From: JBDKTK01 sp039680225
Lineage (GTDB): Bacteria; Desulfobacterota; Syntrophia; Syntrophales; UBA4778
Direction: 5' to 3'
DNA length: 6,826 bases
Assembly (NCBI GenBank): GCA_039680225.1
Contig: JBDKTK010000193.1
Location: forward strand, 1 to 6,826
This document shows positions 6,425-6,826 of this stretch, piece by piece. The notes beneath the pieces were generated by a model. That model was not told the DNA's origin. It saw nothing but the letters and a program-made list of their open reading frames with translations, and did not search any database. Positions within the stretch are counted from its first letter, which is position 1, and every line of letters starts with the position of its first letter. Both the position numbers and the translations under genes were made by a program.

Positions 6425-6462
6425 CATGTATTTGGATGGCATTTTCCAGGACGAAATACATG
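6425..6462. repeat. Inverted repeat in the lnt / crotonase divergent region
   Basis: CATGTATTT (6425-6433) and AAATACATG (6454-6462) are perfect 9-base arms separated by 20 bases. Nearby are a 7-base direct repeat TCCAGGA (6445-6451 and 6465-6471) and a GGCGA/TCGCC palindrome (6496-6507). The position between two divergent transcription units suits an operator, but no regulator is visible and the arms could be chance. Confidence 0.45.
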
Positions 6463-6494
6463 TGTCCAGGAGCGGACCTGCAGTAAATCCAAGG

Positions 6495-6523
6495 TGGCGA
6501 AATCGCCGGAATTCGCATATATT
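6495..6523 (+). promoter_or_regulatory. Candidate promoter for lnt
   Basis: TATATT (6518-6523) resembles a -10 box; the hexamer 17 bases upstream, TGGCGA (6495-6500), matches only 3 of 6. Transcription would start near 6530, about 23 bases before the ATG. The -35 overlaps the GGCGA/TCGCC palindrome, so a repressor or activator there could act on it. Confidence 0.25.
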
Positions 6524-6552
6524 GCGGTGCAGTTTAAGCTAAAGGTCTTTTC

Positions 6553-6826
6553 ATGAGTCAAGCAGGAATGAATAATTTACTGCCCTGGATCGCCGCAATC
6601 GCCGGCGGCATATTGGCTTTCCTGGGCTATGCCGGGTTCGATCAATTCTACCTGGAATGGATATGCCTCGTTCCCGTCCTCTGGGCGATAAGAGATAAGT
6701 CCCCCCTGCGCGCGTTCTTCATCGGCTGGCTCGCCGGCATCGTGGCACATAGCGGCGGCTTCTACTGGATCATTTATATGCTCCAGAAATTCGCCGGAAT
6801 GGCATGGCCCCTCGGGGCGCTTGGCC
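6553..6826 (+). CDS. lnt: Apolipoprotein N-acyltransferase, N-terminal part (3' end outside window)
   Basis: Inner-membrane enzyme that adds the third acyl chain to the N-terminal Cys of lipoproteins, the last step of lipoprotein maturation. Only 91 codons are present, all in the membrane domain: helices near residues 11-29 (ending LAFLGYAGF), 34-46 (LEWICLVPVLWAI) and 53-73, with FFIGWLAGIVAHSGGFYWI matching the 'G-x-x-x-G-x-x-x-x-x-G-x-x-Y-W-I' signature that opens Lnt proteins. The nitrilase-type catalytic domain (Glu-Lys-Cys) would lie to the right of the window and cannot be checked. The ATG at 6553 is preceded by AAAGG (6541-6545) at seven bases; an in-frame ATG at 6568 has no properly spaced site. 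It is divergent from the crotonase remnant. Confidence 0.82.
   Translation, partial: MSQAGMNNLLPWIAAIAGGILAFLGYAGFDQFYLEWICLVPVLWAIRDKSPLRAFFIGWLAGIVAHSGGFYWIIYMLQKFAGMAWPLGALG

Noticed and set aside
6255..6561. Two overlapping minus-strand frames upstream of lnt (87 and 76 codons)
   Set aside because: They overlap each other and the crotonase start in other frames, and have no ribosome site or protein-like pattern; the region looks regulatory.
1..6826. CRISPR array, tRNA, rRNA or transposase genes
   Set aside because: No regularly spaced repeats, no cloverleaf-like sequence and no transposase motifs were seen.

Overview
The window reads as a piece of a Gram-negative chromosome of moderate GC. 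The genes for a lipoprotein with an unambiguous lipobox, a Prc-type periplasmic protease and an apolipoprotein N-acyltransferase all imply an outer membrane. The gene mix (ankyrin-caspase fusion, Prc, and a crotonase with a 'NRPEAMNAL' motif) would fit a Desulfobacterota / former Deltaproteobacteria genome. That placement is an inference from style, not proof.

Left part (1-3088), all on the + strand. An ankyrin-repeat / caspase-like (C14) protein enters from beyond the left edge and ends at 1172. A 175-base gap with a very good sigma70-type promoter leads to a 208-residue lipoprotein of unknown function. Fifty-eight bases later comes rsgA, the circularly permuted ribosome-assembly GTPase with every expected motif. 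Lipoprotein and rsgA could be co-transcribed.

Middle (3089-3568). This stretch of about 480 bases has no intact gene. It holds a clear fossil of a second caspase-like gene: an exact 20-base match to the active-site Cys region of the first gene, then an internal deletion, then a 57-base copy of its 3' end (50 of 57 identical, 16 of 18 residues plus a stop), all in one frame. A candidate promoter for the next gene lies further on.

Right part (3569-6826). A complete prc-type tail-specific protease gene (+) converges on a small two-helix membrane protein gene (-). The 5' end of that membrane gene overlaps the tail of a truncated crotonase (enoyl-CoA hydratase/isomerase) gene. The crotonase keeps its ribosome binding site, start and first 38 or so codons, and then runs into unrelated sequence. 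Divergent from this, after about 270 bases with inverted repeats and candidate promoters, begins lnt (+), cut by the right edge.

Common theme: much of the content is cell-envelope proteolysis and lipoprotein biology (lipoprotein, Prc, Lnt). Two loci show decay by deletion: the caspase copy and the crotonase. I do not see a complete new multi-gene system. The ankyrin-caspase gene with its nearby degenerate relative is the most interesting element.
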